Shown here: piece by piece, positions 9,186 to 18,145 of the stretch
Position numbering within the stretch: the stretch's first letter is position 1
How the letters are laid out: the number at the start of each line of letters is the position of its first letter
NCBI RefSeq assembly: GCF_900604535.1
Contig: NZ_UWOT01000014.1
Location: 1 to 64,000 of the forward strand
Direction of reading: 5' to 3'
Source: Romboutsia_E sp900604535
GTDB taxonomy: Bacteria; Bacillota; Clostridia; Peptostreptococcales; Peptostreptococcaceae
DNA: 64,000 bases
The notes under the pieces: generated by a model
Seen by the model: only the letters and a program-made list of their open reading frames with translations
Databases searched by the model: none
Told to the model about the DNA's origin: nothing
Position numbers and translations under genes: made by a program

Positions 9186-9614
9186 TTATTTTTCTTTTTT
9201 CTTTTTTCTTTTTATCTTTTTTATACGTTTTTTCTTTTTTGAATTAGATCTAACGTTCCCAACAGATGCTAAAGTTGATGATGATGTTGAAGTATCTTCT
9301 GATCCAATTATAGATTCTGATTCTGTCTCTTCCTCTTGAGTAGATATTTGTTGAGCATTGTTAATACCACGACTAGTTCTAAGTATTGCTAAATCAGATA
9401 CAATCATACCAAAAAATGCTATAAGCATATCCAAATCTGCATCATTTAGCTCTTCAGCTATTGCATATGACAAAGTAGACGATAAAATAACAAAATCTGC
9501 ATAACTAATAGATGCTAATCCTAGACCACTTTGATTACTATTATTACTTGAACCATTAGTATTGCAATTGCTATTTCTAGAATTAGTTTTTCTACTATTA
9601 GTCTTATCTGCCAC
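9186..9614 (-). CDS. Hypothetical low-complexity protein with hydrophobic core and Lys-rich tail
   Basis: I do not recognise this 142-residue protein. It starts at GTG (GGAGGCG site 6 nt upstream). The first 30 residues are Asn/Ser-rich. Residues about 32-77 form a hydrophobic, helical core (SYADFVILSSTLSYAIAEEL, then DMLIAFFGMIVSDLAIL). The middle is Ser/Thr/Glu-rich and the last roughly 20 residues are almost all Lys/Arg/Ile. A membrane- or nucleic-acid-associated protein is possible, but neither is shown. It lies alone between the ilv T-box and the YgjP-like gene on the same strand. Confidence 0.6.
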   Translation of the reverse strand: MADKTNSRKTNSRNSNCNTNGSSNNSNQSGLGLASISYADFVILSSTLSYAIAEELNDADLDMLIAFFGMIVSDLAILRTSRGINNAQQISTQEEETESESIIGSEDTSTSSSTLASVGNVRSNSKKKKRIKKIKRKKKKEK

Positions 9615-9655
9615 TCTAACGCCTCCTTTACATATCTATTACTAAAATTATATGT

Positions 9656-10402
9656 TTAAAGCTTTAATTTATAAGAGTTTTCTTTAAGCCATTTTTCTTG
9701 TTCTTTATAATTTGGCATCATTTGTTTTACTAAACTGTAAAAGTCTTTTGAATGATTCATATGTACTAAATGACTAAATTCATGTATAAGAATATAATCT
9801 ATTGCTTCTTTTCTAGCCATAGATATTTTAGAATTTATATATATAGATCTTTTAGATGTACAAGTACCCCCTCTCTTTTTTTGTTCCTTGACCTTTAATT
9901 TACTTGGTATTAGCCTCATCATCATGCTACAGTGTTCTCTACAATAAACTAACCTTTCAATTACTATTCTTTCACTTTCTTTTTTATACCAAAGCTTTAG
10001 TTTATTTTTGATATATTCTTTTTCAGTATTTTTTACCCTTACTATAAGTAAGTCATTATCTATAAATACTTCTTCATTCTCATCGATAATAATTTTTAAA
10101 TTATATTCTTTTCCCAAGTACATATACTTTTCATTATCTACAAACTCTTTTTCTTTATATATATGCTCAACCTCTTTATACTCATCAAACTTCTTTAAAA
10201 TCCAATCACTTTTTTCAATTAAAAAATTCTTTAAAAGTTTTTTAGGAACGCCTAAAGGGCTTATTATACTTACTTCATAATTAGGCTTGATTTGTATAGT
10301 TATATTCTTTCTTTTTCTATATATTAAATTTACATTAATATCTATACCTTTATACTTTATAGATATTGTATTTTTATTATGTAATAATTTATCTTTACTC
10401 AT
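9656..10402 (-). CDS. YgjP-like zinc metallopeptidase domain protein (DUF45)
   Basis: This 248-residue protein belongs to the YgjP/M48-like family. The zinc motif is HEFSHLVHMNH at the C-terminal third, preceded by the family segment with conserved basic residues (KRGGTCTSKRSIYIN). The N-terminal half is the beta-rich region typical of the family. No signal peptide or membrane segment is seen, so it is cytosolic. The physiological substrate is unknown. It forms a single-gene unit. Confidence 0.85.
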   Translation of the reverse strand: MSKDKLLHNKNTISIKYKGIDINVNLIYRKRKNITIQIKPNYEVSIISPLGVPKKLLKNFLIEKSDWILKKFDEYKEVEHIYKEKEFVDNEKYMYLGKEYNLKIIIDENEEVFIDNDLLIVRVKNTEKEYIKNKLKLWYKKESERIVIERLVYCREHCSMMMRLIPSKLKVKEQKKRGGTCTSKRSIYINSKISMARKEAIDYILIHEFSHLVHMNHSKDFYSLVKQMMPNYKEQEKWLKENSYKLKL

Positions 10403-10538
10403 ATAAATACCCTCTCTTTTGAGTTTAATATTAAGATTATAGCATACTTAAATAAACACCAAAAGGACACCAAAATTAATTGTTTTTTGTCAGTTAAAAA
10501 TATATAATATGAATATAACTTTAAGAGGGGATAAAAAT

Positions 10539-10700
10539 ATGATTACAAGAGAGTATATAGTTGCACTAATAAATGGAGACTATGCTATACTTGAAGATGA
10601 ACATAAGGAAAGAATAAGCATAGCAAGGGCCCTTCTACCTTTGGAAATAGATGAAGGAACTCGTTTATTATTTGAAAATTTCCAATACACTATAATCTAA
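10539..10700 (+). CDS. DUF3006 family small protein
   Basis: This small protein of about 53 residues has the DUF3006 pattern: an N-terminal strand ending in NGDYAILED, then a Pro/Glu-rich middle and a short hydrophobic end. I chose the ATG at 10539, which has an AGAGGGGA site. An earlier ATG at 10509 has none. Function is unknown. It is one of the few plus-strand genes here and is followed by a clear terminator. Confidence 0.75.
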   Translation: MITREYIVALINGDYAILEDEHKERISIARALLPLEIDEGTRLLFENFQYTII

Positions 10701-10718
10701 TAGTCTAAATATACAAAG

Positions 10719-10775
10719 ATGGCATGAATTTTAGTTATAACTAACTCTTATTCATGCCATTTTATCTTTTTATTT
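10719..10775 (+). terminator. Terminator after the DUF3006 gene
   Basis: An 11-bp stem (ATGGCATGAAT pairing with ATTCATGCCAT) is followed by a T-rich run. It lies between convergent transcription units and may serve both strands. Confidence 0.8.
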
Positions 10776-10782
10776 TTAAATT

Positions 10783-11602
10783 TTATCCTATTCCACCTAG
10801 AATTCCCCCACCTACTAATACAATTAATGTTAATAACACAAATACATATTTTGCCATAGGTTCAAACCAAATTCCAAGAGGCTTTTTAGCTCCAGTTTCT
10901 ATTTCAGCTTTAGCTTTTTTAATACCTATAATCAAAAAAACATCACTCCAGATATAAAAGCCCCAAAAGGTATTATGTATATGGATACAATATCCATCCA
11001 TCTGCTTAAAATATATCCATTTTCTATAAATATACCAATTAAAAATGTCACTATACAAACTAAAAAAACAGATGTATTTCTTTTTAAATTTAACTTATTT
11101 TCTAAAGCTTCTATTGGAACTTCAAGTAAATTTATAAGTGATGTTATAGATGCCCAAAATTTCCGGATATTTCTCCAAAATAAACTCCAGAATCTAGAGT
11201 TCTTAGCATATCACCAGTTATAGAACCTACTAAAAATTTAATAAACCATCCCACGACTACTGCGTATCCTACAGCTATACCAAATGCTCCTAGAACTGGA
11301 ATTATTCCAAATACACTTCCTCCTTTATATCCTCTAGATTTCATTGCATAATCAAAAGATCCTATAGGACCAGTTTGAGTCATTCTCCCAAATGCAAACT
11401 CTTCTATAAGACCTGTATATCCTAATAATACAACAAATAATAAATACGGTATAAGAAATGTTGCTCCTCCAAATTGACCTACTCTATATGGAAACATCCA
11501 TATATTACCCATACCTACCGCTGAACCTACACACGCAAGTATAAATCCTAACTTAGATGTAAATCCATCCCTATTTATTAATATTCTACTTTTATTTGAC
11601 AT
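10783..11602 (-). pseudogene. Remnant of an NSS-family sodium:neurotransmitter-type symporter
   Basis: The N-terminal about 150 residues (GFILACVGSAVGMGNIWMFP is the hallmark NSS first helix) read cleanly from 11602. At about 11150 the sequence jumps out of frame to the far C-terminal part (WASITSLINLLEVPIEAL and onwards), with no room for the central helices. Typical members have about 440 residues, so roughly 170 codons are missing. A second frameshift follows near 10950, where a TTTTTTTGATT run replaces an expected in-frame Trp codon. The C-terminus ends normally (GIWFEPMAKYVF). A large internal deletion cannot be a sequencing slip, so this is a true pseudogene. Confidence 0.88.
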
Positions 11603-11682
11603 AACTCACTCCCCTTTATAAAATATAATATTAAATAAATATTCATTAAAATACCATATTTATACCCCTATCATTTTAACTT

Positions 11683-13449
11683 TTAATTTTGAGTCATATC
11701 TAAAAAATCAAATAAGGTAATAGTATTTTCTGGAACAAAGCTATCAAGTCTTTCCTTTGCTAATGATATATACCATGATTTATCAAGATTTTCAGGTACT
11801 TCTTTATCTTTAATATTACTATTATCTATAAATACTCTATCTGGAGTATAACTTATTTTTTCTAACTTATTATCACCCTTCATCTTCATAATAGGATAAT
11901 CAAAGTATCTTTTACTAGCAAATACCCTAAGTACTTTTAAATTTATATTTTCATCTCCATGTACTGCATGGCTATATTTTCCCGTTATTTTTACGCACTT
12001 TTGAAACTCTATAAGCTTATTACAATTATTAATTGTATCTTCAATATCAATATTATTAATTAATTTTTCTTTTATAGCTTTATTAACTATTGGTAAATCA
12101 TTATCTATTATGCTCAATTTTTTTACATAAGCACCTTTGCTCTTTACCTCTCCATTTTCTTTGATGTATACATAATTATTAACGTCTTTTTGTATTATTT
12201 TTTTAATAAAATCGTGTTCAAGTTCCATTTTAGTTCTTTCACACCAAGTTTTACATATTTCTAAATATCTATTAACATCTTCTTTAGAATTAAACTTAAA
12301 CATAACACCATCTGTATTTCCTTGTATAAACTGAGCATTATCCTTAAATTCTAATTCAACTTTTTCTATAAGATCTAATAATAAAAGTTGACCATTTACA
12401 CAAATAGCTGTTCCTTGTCTTGGGTCATAAAGATCATTAGTTGCATCCATACAAGCTCCATATGCACTATTTAAAACTATTTTCAAAGACTTCTCTATTG
12501 GATTTTTCTCTTTTTTTAAATTAAATCTTGTATCTCTTATTTCCTTATATTTATCTGGATTTTTTACATTCCTACTATTAAGGTTATATTCTATCATTAT
12601 AGATGGATAAAAAGAACTTACATCAGAATTAACAATATAATCTTTAGCCTCATATTTTTTTCTAGCAGAATGAAGTCCTCCCCATCCAAAATCGGTTTCT
12701 ATTCCATATACAGTGGTTCTTAGATACTTTTTCAAATCTCTATTATTATAATCTTCATACCACTTCTTTATATCATTGTATTTACTAAGCCTTATTGTAT
12801 CTATTATCTCAAACTCATTAGTATCATTTCTGTCGTAGTTAGGCCTTTTTGCTCCTAATATGTATGCACTTAGCTGAGCCTCTGTTTTATTAAACATAAT
12901 TTCATCTAAATTAAAATACTCTATAAGACCACGCTGAGCTTCATATTTATAATAAACTTCTTCAAATACTTTTGTAGTCATTCTAACATCATGTAGACAA
13001 TATGTAGTAAGTTCTTTAATTTCTTCTTCATTTGGATATCTATTTAAATCAAAAGATACTGTACTTTCCCTTATATCTTCTCCCATAAATAATTCAAGCT
13101 CTTTTAAACTTCTAAAATTATCATTTATTTCAAAAATATATAATGGGATTTTATGTAAGTTTCTATCAATTTGCCATCCTGATATTTTTTGTTCTATAAG
13201 CTTATCTGATACTTCACAAGGATTCAATCCTGCTATAATTGCCTTTAGTATCCATTGATCATATCCTTTTATATTATATCCAACCCAAATTGAATTTTTA
13301 TTTTTATTATAAACTCTTATAAGTTCATCCCTATTGTTTATTATTGTATGTTCCTTTTTTGTCTTATAATCTTTCATACAACACATCCAAAACCCACCTT
13401 TGGATAATACTTCAAAATCTATTATTATACGTCTTTTTTCCTTAGTCAT
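11683..13449 (-). CDS. Phage-type family B DNA polymerase with 3'-5' exonuclease domain
   Basis: This 588-residue protein is a short family B polymerase of the kind found in phages. Exonuclease motifs are visible: Exo I DFE (Asp11, Glu13), Exo II NIKGYDQWIL (Asn59, Asp64) and Exo III YCLHD (Tyr150, Asp154). Polymerase motifs follow: A DVSSFYPS (Asp276), B KIVLNSAYG (about 323-331) and C NTDG (378-381). In motif C the usual first Asp is Asn. The second Asp380, the one most directly tied to metal binding in RB69-type enzymes, is kept. The reading frame is intact over 1.77 kb, yet no terminase, portal, helicase or integrase is nearby. It lies between the NSS remnant and metY. It could be a mobile-element relic or a domesticated enzyme. 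Confidence 0.85.
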   Translation of the reverse strand: MTKEKRRIIIDFEVLSKGGFWMCCMKDYKTKKEHTIINNRDELIRVYNKNKNSIWVGYNIKGYDQWILKAIIAGLNPCEVSDKLIEQKISGWQIDRNLHKIPLYIFEINDNFRSLKELELFMGEDIRESTVSFDLNRYPNEEEIKELTTYCLHDVRMTTKVFEEVYYKYEAQRGLIEYFNLDEIMFNKTEAQLSAYILGAKRPNYDRNDTNEFEIIDTIRLSKYNDIKKWYEDYNNRDLKKYLRTTVYGIETDFGWGGLHSARKKYEAKDYIVNSDVSSFYPSIMIEYNLNSRNVKNPDKYKEIRDTRFNLKKEKNPIEKSLKIVLNSAYGACMDATNDLYDPRQGTAICVNGQLLLLDLIEKVELEFKDNAQFIQGNTDGVMFKFNSKEDVNRYLEICKTWCERTKMELEHDFIKKIIQKDVNNYVYIKENGEVKSKGAYVKKLSIIDNDLPIVNKAIKEKLINNIDIEDTINNCNKLIEFQKCVKITGKYSHAVHGDENINLKVLRVFASKRYFDYPIMKMKGDNKLEKISYTPDRVFIDNSNIKDKEVPENLDKSWYISLAKERLDSFVPENTITLFDFLDMTQN

Positions 13450-13680
13450 AATCCTTATTCCTTTTATCTTTAATAGTTTTATATTTAGTATTTATATATA
13501 CTTTATCTAATATTCTTAAACATATTTAGTTTTTTATCTACGTTTTATTTTCAATGTTTCTTTTTATGATTTCCTTCAATATCATCTTCTTATATAATTT
13601 ATAAAAATATTAACTACTCTAGAAGTTTAATATCTAGTATAGTTACTATTTTTAATGGTAAACTTATATTTGACTATTTT

Positions 13681-14994
13681 TTAATCAGCAATTTTTTCTA
13701 AACAAATTTCGCTTGCTTTTTTTAAACCATTTTCTAAGTCAGCAATTAAATCCTCTACGTCTTCTATACCAACAGATACCCTTATCATATCTGGTGAAAC
13801 ACCTGCTAGTTTTTGTTCTTCTTCATTTAATTGAGCATGAGTTGTACTTGCTGGATGTATAACAAGAGATTTTGCATCGGCAACATTTGCCAGGTGGGAG
13901 AAAATTTTTAATGACTCTATAAATACTTTACCAGCCTTGACTCCACCTTTTATTCCAAATGTAAATATAGAACCTGGTCCCTTAGGACAATATTTACTAG
14001 CTAGCTCATAATATTTGTTATCTTTAAGGCCAGGATAATTTACCCATGATACTTGTGAGTGATTAATTAGATATTCTGTTATTTTTTTAGTATTACTAAC
14101 ATGTCTATCAAGTCTTAGTGATAAGGTTTCAAGCCCCTGTAATAATAAAAATGAATTAAATGGACTTATACAAGCACCTGTATCCCTTAAAAGTTGGACT
14201 CTTAATTTAGTAATGTAGGCTGCTTTACATGCATCTTTTGTGTAGCTCATACCATGATAACTTGAATCTGGCTCCACAAGGACATCAAATTTACCACTAC
14301 CTTCCCAATCAAAATTCCCAGAATCAATTACAACCCCTCCTATAGACGTTCCATGACCACCTATAAACTTTGTAGCTGAGTGAACTACTATATCTGCACC
14401 AAATTCAAAGGGCTTAACTAAATATGGTGTTCCAAAAGTATTATCAACTATAAGTGGTATATTATTTTCATGTGCAATTTTTGCAATAGCTTCTATATCC
14501 GCTATATTTATTACCGGATTACCTATAGTTTCAATGTATAAAGCTTTAGTATTTTCATTAATAGCATGCTTAAAATTTTCAGGATTATCGCAGTCTACAA
14601 ATGTGGTCTTGATTCCAAGTCTTGGCAGCGTTGTAGAAAATAAGTTAAAAGTACCTCCATATAAAGTTCCTGCTGATACTATTTCATCTCCTGATCCTAA
14701 TATATTTAAAATAGCATAAGTTATAGCTGCTGAACCTGATGCTACCGCAACTGCACCTACTCCGCCTTCTAATAGTGCCATTCTTTGTTCAAAAACATCT
14801 GTTGTCGGATTCATAATCCTTGTATAAATATTACCTTCTTCTTTAAGTGAAAATAAGTTTGCTCCGTGTTCAACACTGTTAAATACATAAGATGTAGTTT
14901 GATATATTGGCACAGCTCTAGAACCTGTTGTTGGATCTGGATTTTGTCCTCCGTGAACTTGTATTGTATCAAATCCTAATTTTCTATTTCCCAT
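13681..14994 (-). CDS. metY: O-acetylhomoserine sulfhydrylase MetY
   Basis: This is a PLP enzyme of the Cys/Met metabolism family that makes homocysteine from O-acetylhomoserine and sulfide. At 437 residues it has the length typical of MetY. The N-terminal GFDTIQVHGGQ..DPTTGSRAVPIYQTTSY pattern and the PLP-lysine segment VVHSATKFIGGHG are diagnostic. It sits directly behind a SAM-I riboswitch. MetA, which would supply the acylated substrate, is the next gene upstream in the direction of transcription but outside the riboswitch. Confidence 0.95.
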   Translation of the reverse strand: MGNRKLGFDTIQVHGGQNPDPTTGSRAVPIYQTTSYVFNSVEHGANLFSLKEEGNIYTRIMNPTTDVFEQRMALLEGGVGAVAVASGSAAITYAILNILGSGDEIVSAGTLYGGTFNLFSTTLPRLGIKTTFVDCDNPENFKHAINENTKALYIETIGNPVINIADIEAIAKIAHENNIPLIVDNTFGTPYLVKPFEFGADIVVHSATKFIGGHGTSIGGVVIDSGNFDWEGSGKFDVLVEPDSSYHGMSYTKDACKAAYITKLRVQLLRDTGACISPFNSFLLLQGLETLSLRLDRHVSNTKKITEYLINHSQVSWVNYPGLKDNKYYELASKYCPKGPGSIFTFGIKGGVKAGKVFIESLKIFSHLANVADAKSLVIHPASTTHAQLNEEEQKLAGVSPDMIRVSVGIEDVEDLIADLENGLKKASEICLEKIAD

Positions 14995-15024
14995 TCTTAA
15001 TGCCCCCTATAATATATAAAAAAA

Positions 15025-15180
15025 ATAATAAAACCCTCTTTTATAAAAGAGGGCCTAATTTCCAAAGCATACTCTCTTATCTTTCTTATGAATAATACAT
15101 AAGTAGGAATTAGCACCATATATTTTTAATACTGGTTGCTGGGTTTCATAGGGCCTATCCCTCCACCTCTCTAAATAAGA
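15025..15180 (-). promoter_or_regulatory. SAM-I (S-box) riboswitch with terminator, upstream of metY
   Basis: On the minus strand the aptamer begins with CTTATTTAGAGAGGTGGAGG, then the conserved GGGATAGGCCC and GAAACCCAGCAACC blocks. These are followed by GGTGCTAATTCCT and the closing GAAAGATAAG. The terminator hairpin CCCTCTTTT/AAAAGAGGG with its T-run lies at about 15025-15053. SAM binding is expected to favour the terminator and switch metY off. Confidence 0.97.
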
Positions 15181-15266
15181 TTTCATTTAAGTTTATTTAA
15201 TTAAGTATATTGTATTTTACATTATATCATCATGCAACAAACTTATTTATTTTATTTATATAAAAT

Positions 15267-16205
15267 TTATTTTACTTTAACCAAATTAATTCCTATGTCA
15301 TTAATATTATAAGGTGTATCTTGATATACACAGTAGTTTAGCCAATTTCCAAATACTATATTAGCACTTTCCCTCCAATTAACTCTAGGTATAGAGTTTA
15401 CATCGTCATTTTCAAAGTAGTACATAGGAATTTCTATTTCAAGACCTTTATTTAAATCTCTAAAGTATTCATTTTTTAAAGTATCTCTATCATACTCTAA
15501 ATGACCCGTTATAAATATTTGCCTTCTATCATTACTTGCTACTATAAATACTCCAGCTTCCTCAGATTCTGACAATATATCTAATTCTTTTATATTTTCT
15601 ATATCTTCTCTTTTTATTGATGTGTGTCTTGAGTGTGGAGCATAAAATATATCATTTAATCCTCTTGTCAAATTTTCATACTGGCAGTTATTCCAATGTT
15701 TATATACTCCAAATAATTTTTTATCTAAAGTATATTTTTCAATATTATAATGATAGTAAAGTGCAGCTTGAGCCCCCCAACATATATGCATTGTTGAAAA
15801 TACATTGCTCTTAGTCCACTCCATTATTTCTTTTAACTCATCCCAATATTCAACATCTTCAAATTCCATTTTCTCTACTGGTGCTCCAGTTATAATTAGC
15901 CCATCAAACTTTTGATCTTTTACATCATCTATATATCTATAAAATTTTTCTAAGTGTTCTATTGGTGTATGGCTACACTTATAAGTTCTAGTTTGAAGTA
16001 ATGTTATTTCTACTTGAAGTGGTGTATTTGATAAATACCTTAAAAGTTGATTTTCTGCTTGAATTTTTATAGGCATAAGATTTAATATTCCTATTTTTAA
16101 AGGCCTAATGTCTTGTGTGTTAGCCCTTTGTGTATTCATTACAAATATATTTTCATTTGATAGAACTTCAAATGCTGGTAGTTCTTTTGGTATTCTTATT
16201 GGCAT
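15267..16205 (-). CDS. metA: Homoserine O-acyltransferase MetA
   Basis: This enzyme acylates homoserine at the start of methionine synthesis. The 312 residues match the MetA (HTS) family: N-terminal MPIRIPKELPA, the catalytic Cys in MHICWGAQAALYYHY, and the His-Glu pair in FITGHLEYDRDTL. MetA proteins of Firmicutes usually act as acetyltransferases, and the neighbouring O-acetylhomoserine sulfhydrylase fits that, but sequence alone does not settle acetyl versus succinyl. A GGGGGAAGG site precedes the ATG. No riboswitch is visible in its own short upstream gap. Confidence 0.95.
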   Translation of the reverse strand: MPIRIPKELPAFEVLSNENIFVMNTQRANTQDIRPLKIGILNLMPIKIQAENQLLRYLSNTPLQVEITLLQTRTYKCSHTPIEHLEKFYRYIDDVKDQKFDGLIITGAPVEKMEFEDVEYWDELKEIMEWTKSNVFSTMHICWGAQAALYYHYNIEKYTLDKKLFGVYKHWNNCQYENLTRGLNDIFYAPHSRHTSIKREDIENIKELDILSESEEAGVFIVASNDRRQIFITGHLEYDRDTLKNEYFRDLNKGLEIEIPMYYFENDDVNSIPRVNWRESANIVFGNWLNYCVYQDTPYNINDIGINLVKVK

Positions 16206-16269
16206 ATAAGCCTTCCCCCTTTTTTATCTCTAGTTTCCTAAGCTCATTTGAATTAAATTATAGCATAAA

Positions 16270-16297
16270 AATAAGGAAAGATATTTAATCTTCCCTC
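16270..16297 (-). terminator. Terminator after the PotD gene
   Basis: An 8-bp stem (GGGAAGAT with ATCTTTCC, one wobble pair) with a 5-nt loop is followed by a T-rich run, directly after the potD-like stop codon and before metA. Confidence 0.7.
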
Positions 16298-16304
16298 ACA
16301 TATA

Positions 16305-17360
16305 TTAATCATTTGATTTTATATTTAACCAAACTTCATCATACATCTTTTTAACATCTAATGTAAAATCTGCATAAATTTCACATCTATCCATTATTTC
16401 TGAAGTCATATATGCATTTGGATTATTCTTTACTTCTTCTGGTTGCATTTCTCTAGCTTCCTTATTTGGTGTTGTATATCCTATCTCATCTGCTATTCTC
16501 AATGCACTTTCTTTATCACTTACAAAATTTATAAACTTCTCCGCAGCTTCTACATTTTTAGCATTTGATGGTATACATAAACTATCAATCCAGAAGTTTG
16601 CTCCTTCCTCTGGGACTACATAAACTAGGTTTGGATTTTCTTCTTGAAGATTTAATCCTTCTCCAGACCATATCATATTTATATCACTTTCTCCAGCTGG
16701 AATCATTACTGTTCCATTATCTACACCATATATTGGATCAACTAGTTTTCTTTGCTCTAATAATAATGTTTCTGCTTCTTTTAATTCTTCTGGGTTAGTT
16801 GAATTTAAAGAATATCCAAGTTTCTTTAACGCTACTCCTATTGTATCTCTATATGTATCAAACATAAATATTTTGCCTTTATATTTTTCATTCCACAATA
16901 TGTCCCAACTATTTACTTCTTCTTTTACTACATCTTTGTTATATATAAGGCCTACTGTTCCAAACATATATGGAACTGAGTACTTATTACCTGGGTCTAT
17001 ATCTAAATCTAAATAATTTTCATCCATTTGAGATATATTAGGTATGTTATCCTTATTTAACTTCTGTATAAGATTTTTAGAAATCATTCTTGGCATTAAT
17101 GCATCTGATACTAATATAACATCATATTTAACTGCTCCACTGCTAACTTTTTGATACATTGCTTCCATATCATCAAAAGTTTCCATATTTACTTTTATGC
17201 CGTACTCTTTTTCGAATTCTTTTATTGTTTCATCGTCTATGTTTTCTCCATAGTTGAAAAAGTTTATTTCTTCTGTATAATTTTTACTGCATCCTACAAA
17301 AGATGTAGCAACAATTATTGTACATATTGACAAACTTAATAATTTCAATAATTTTTTCAT
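16305..17360 (-). CDS. potD: PotD/PotF-type polyamine-binding lipoprotein (orphan)
   Basis: This is an extracytoplasmic solute-binding protein of the spermidine/putrescine family, about 351 residues. A signal peptide with lipobox FVGC precedes the family start EINFFNYGENIDDETIKEFE. Further PotD features are IWSGEGLNLQEENPNLVYV and GANFWIDSLCIPSNAKN. I start it at the ATG at 17360 (MKKLLK), with GGAAGGA upstream. The 17378 start has no site of its own. The potA, potB and potC genes are absent here and it is followed by a terminator. It must work with a transporter encoded elsewhere or have another binding role. Confidence 0.85.
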   Translation of the reverse strand: MKKLLKLLSLSICTIIVATSFVGCSKNYTEEINFFNYGENIDDETIKEFEKEYGIKVNMETFDDMEAMYQKVSSGAVKYDVILVSDALMPRMISKNLIQKLNKDNIPNISQMDENYLDLDIDPGNKYSVPYMFGTVGLIYNKDVVKEEVNSWDILWNEKYKGKIFMFDTYRDTIGVALKKLGYSLNSTNPEELKEAETLLLEQRKLVDPIYGVDNGTVMIPAGESDINMIWSGEGLNLQEENPNLVYVVPEEGANFWIDSLCIPSNAKNVEAAEKFINFVSDKESALRIADEIGYTTPNKEAREMQPEEVKNNPNAYMTSEIMDRCEIYADFTLDVKKMYDEVWLNIKSND

Positions 17361-17475
17361 ACTATAATTTCCTTCCATTATTATATAAATTTGATAATAC
17401 CCTTAAATAAGTTTTATAAACTACTTTATGAGTAATTTTAACAATTATTTAAATAGCATTGTATATTATAATTAA

Positions 17476-17514
17476 AATAAAAAAATCCAACAAGTATTTT
17501 GTAGGATTTTTTTA
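17476..17514. terminator. Bidirectional hairpin terminator
   Basis: AAAAAAATCC and GGATTTTTTT arms flank an AT-rich loop, with A- and T-runs outside. It lies between the potD promoter region and the small pseudogene at 17.6 kb. Confidence 0.6.
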
Positions 17515-17576
17515 TTTTAAATTTACTTTACTATGTACAAAAACTAGATAATAACTTATATATACTTTTTACCATT

Positions 17577-17798
17577 TTAAGCTTTATGATTAGTCATTAT
17601 ATTTTTTACTTCTTCTATACATTCAGGTTTGATTAACTGTAACATTCTTGGAATAAAGCTTATCATATATTCTTTGTTAAAAGTTCCTTAATCTTGCTTT
17701 GAGAAGCTTTCATTTAATAATTTTTTTGCTTTATTTTGATTTTGTACATCAACTCTTTCAATTATAAAATTAAAGAATTTCTCTTGTCCACTATTCAT
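17577..17798 (-). pseudogene. Small protein gene interrupted by an in-frame stop codon
   Basis: From the ATG at 17798 (AAGGAG site) the frame gives 36 residues (MNSGQEKFFNFIIERVDVQN...) and then TAA at 17690-17688. The same frame continues without further stops for 34 more codons (GTFNKEYMISFIPRMLQLIK...) to TAA at 17579. The continuation has the same acidic/helical composition, so a roughly 72-residue soluble protein was broken by one substitution. I do not recognise its family with confidence. Confidence 0.65.
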
Positions 17799-17890
17799 TA
17801 TGCTTTTCTCCTTTAAGTATATAATATACTTATATTTTAATTTACTAATATTTATTATATACCTAAAGTTCAATAAAAAAACTTATATTT

Positions 17891-18079
17891 TTAATAACTA
17901 TTATCTCTATTATTTTCACCCCATTTACACATTTACTCTAAAATAGGCATTAATGATAAACATCTTTTTGAAAGTGAATACTCAACCTTAGAAGGAATTT
18001 GAAGGTATTCTTTTCGTATAATAATCCCATCTCTTTCTAAGTCTTGTAGTTGATTATTAAGAATCTTATCACTTAACAT
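17891..18079 (-). pseudogene. Remnant of an HxlR-family transcriptional regulator
   Basis: The minus strand encodes the C-terminal half of an HxlR winged-helix regulator. SDKILNNQLQDLERDGIIIR is the recognition helix and wing entry, and VEYSLSKRCLSLMPILE is the end of the fold. The frame then meets TAA (17935-17933) and continues as MCKWGENN, the usual HxlR tail. The N-terminal half is missing upstream of 18079. It is therefore truncated and interrupted. Its position next to a broken TIGR04076-type gene suggests a former regulator-target pair. Confidence 0.75.
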
Positions 18080-18145
18080 TAATTAAATCAGATTTATTAT
18101 ATTTTTTCATGCTCATTTTTTAATATTTATTAGGAGGCTTTTTTT

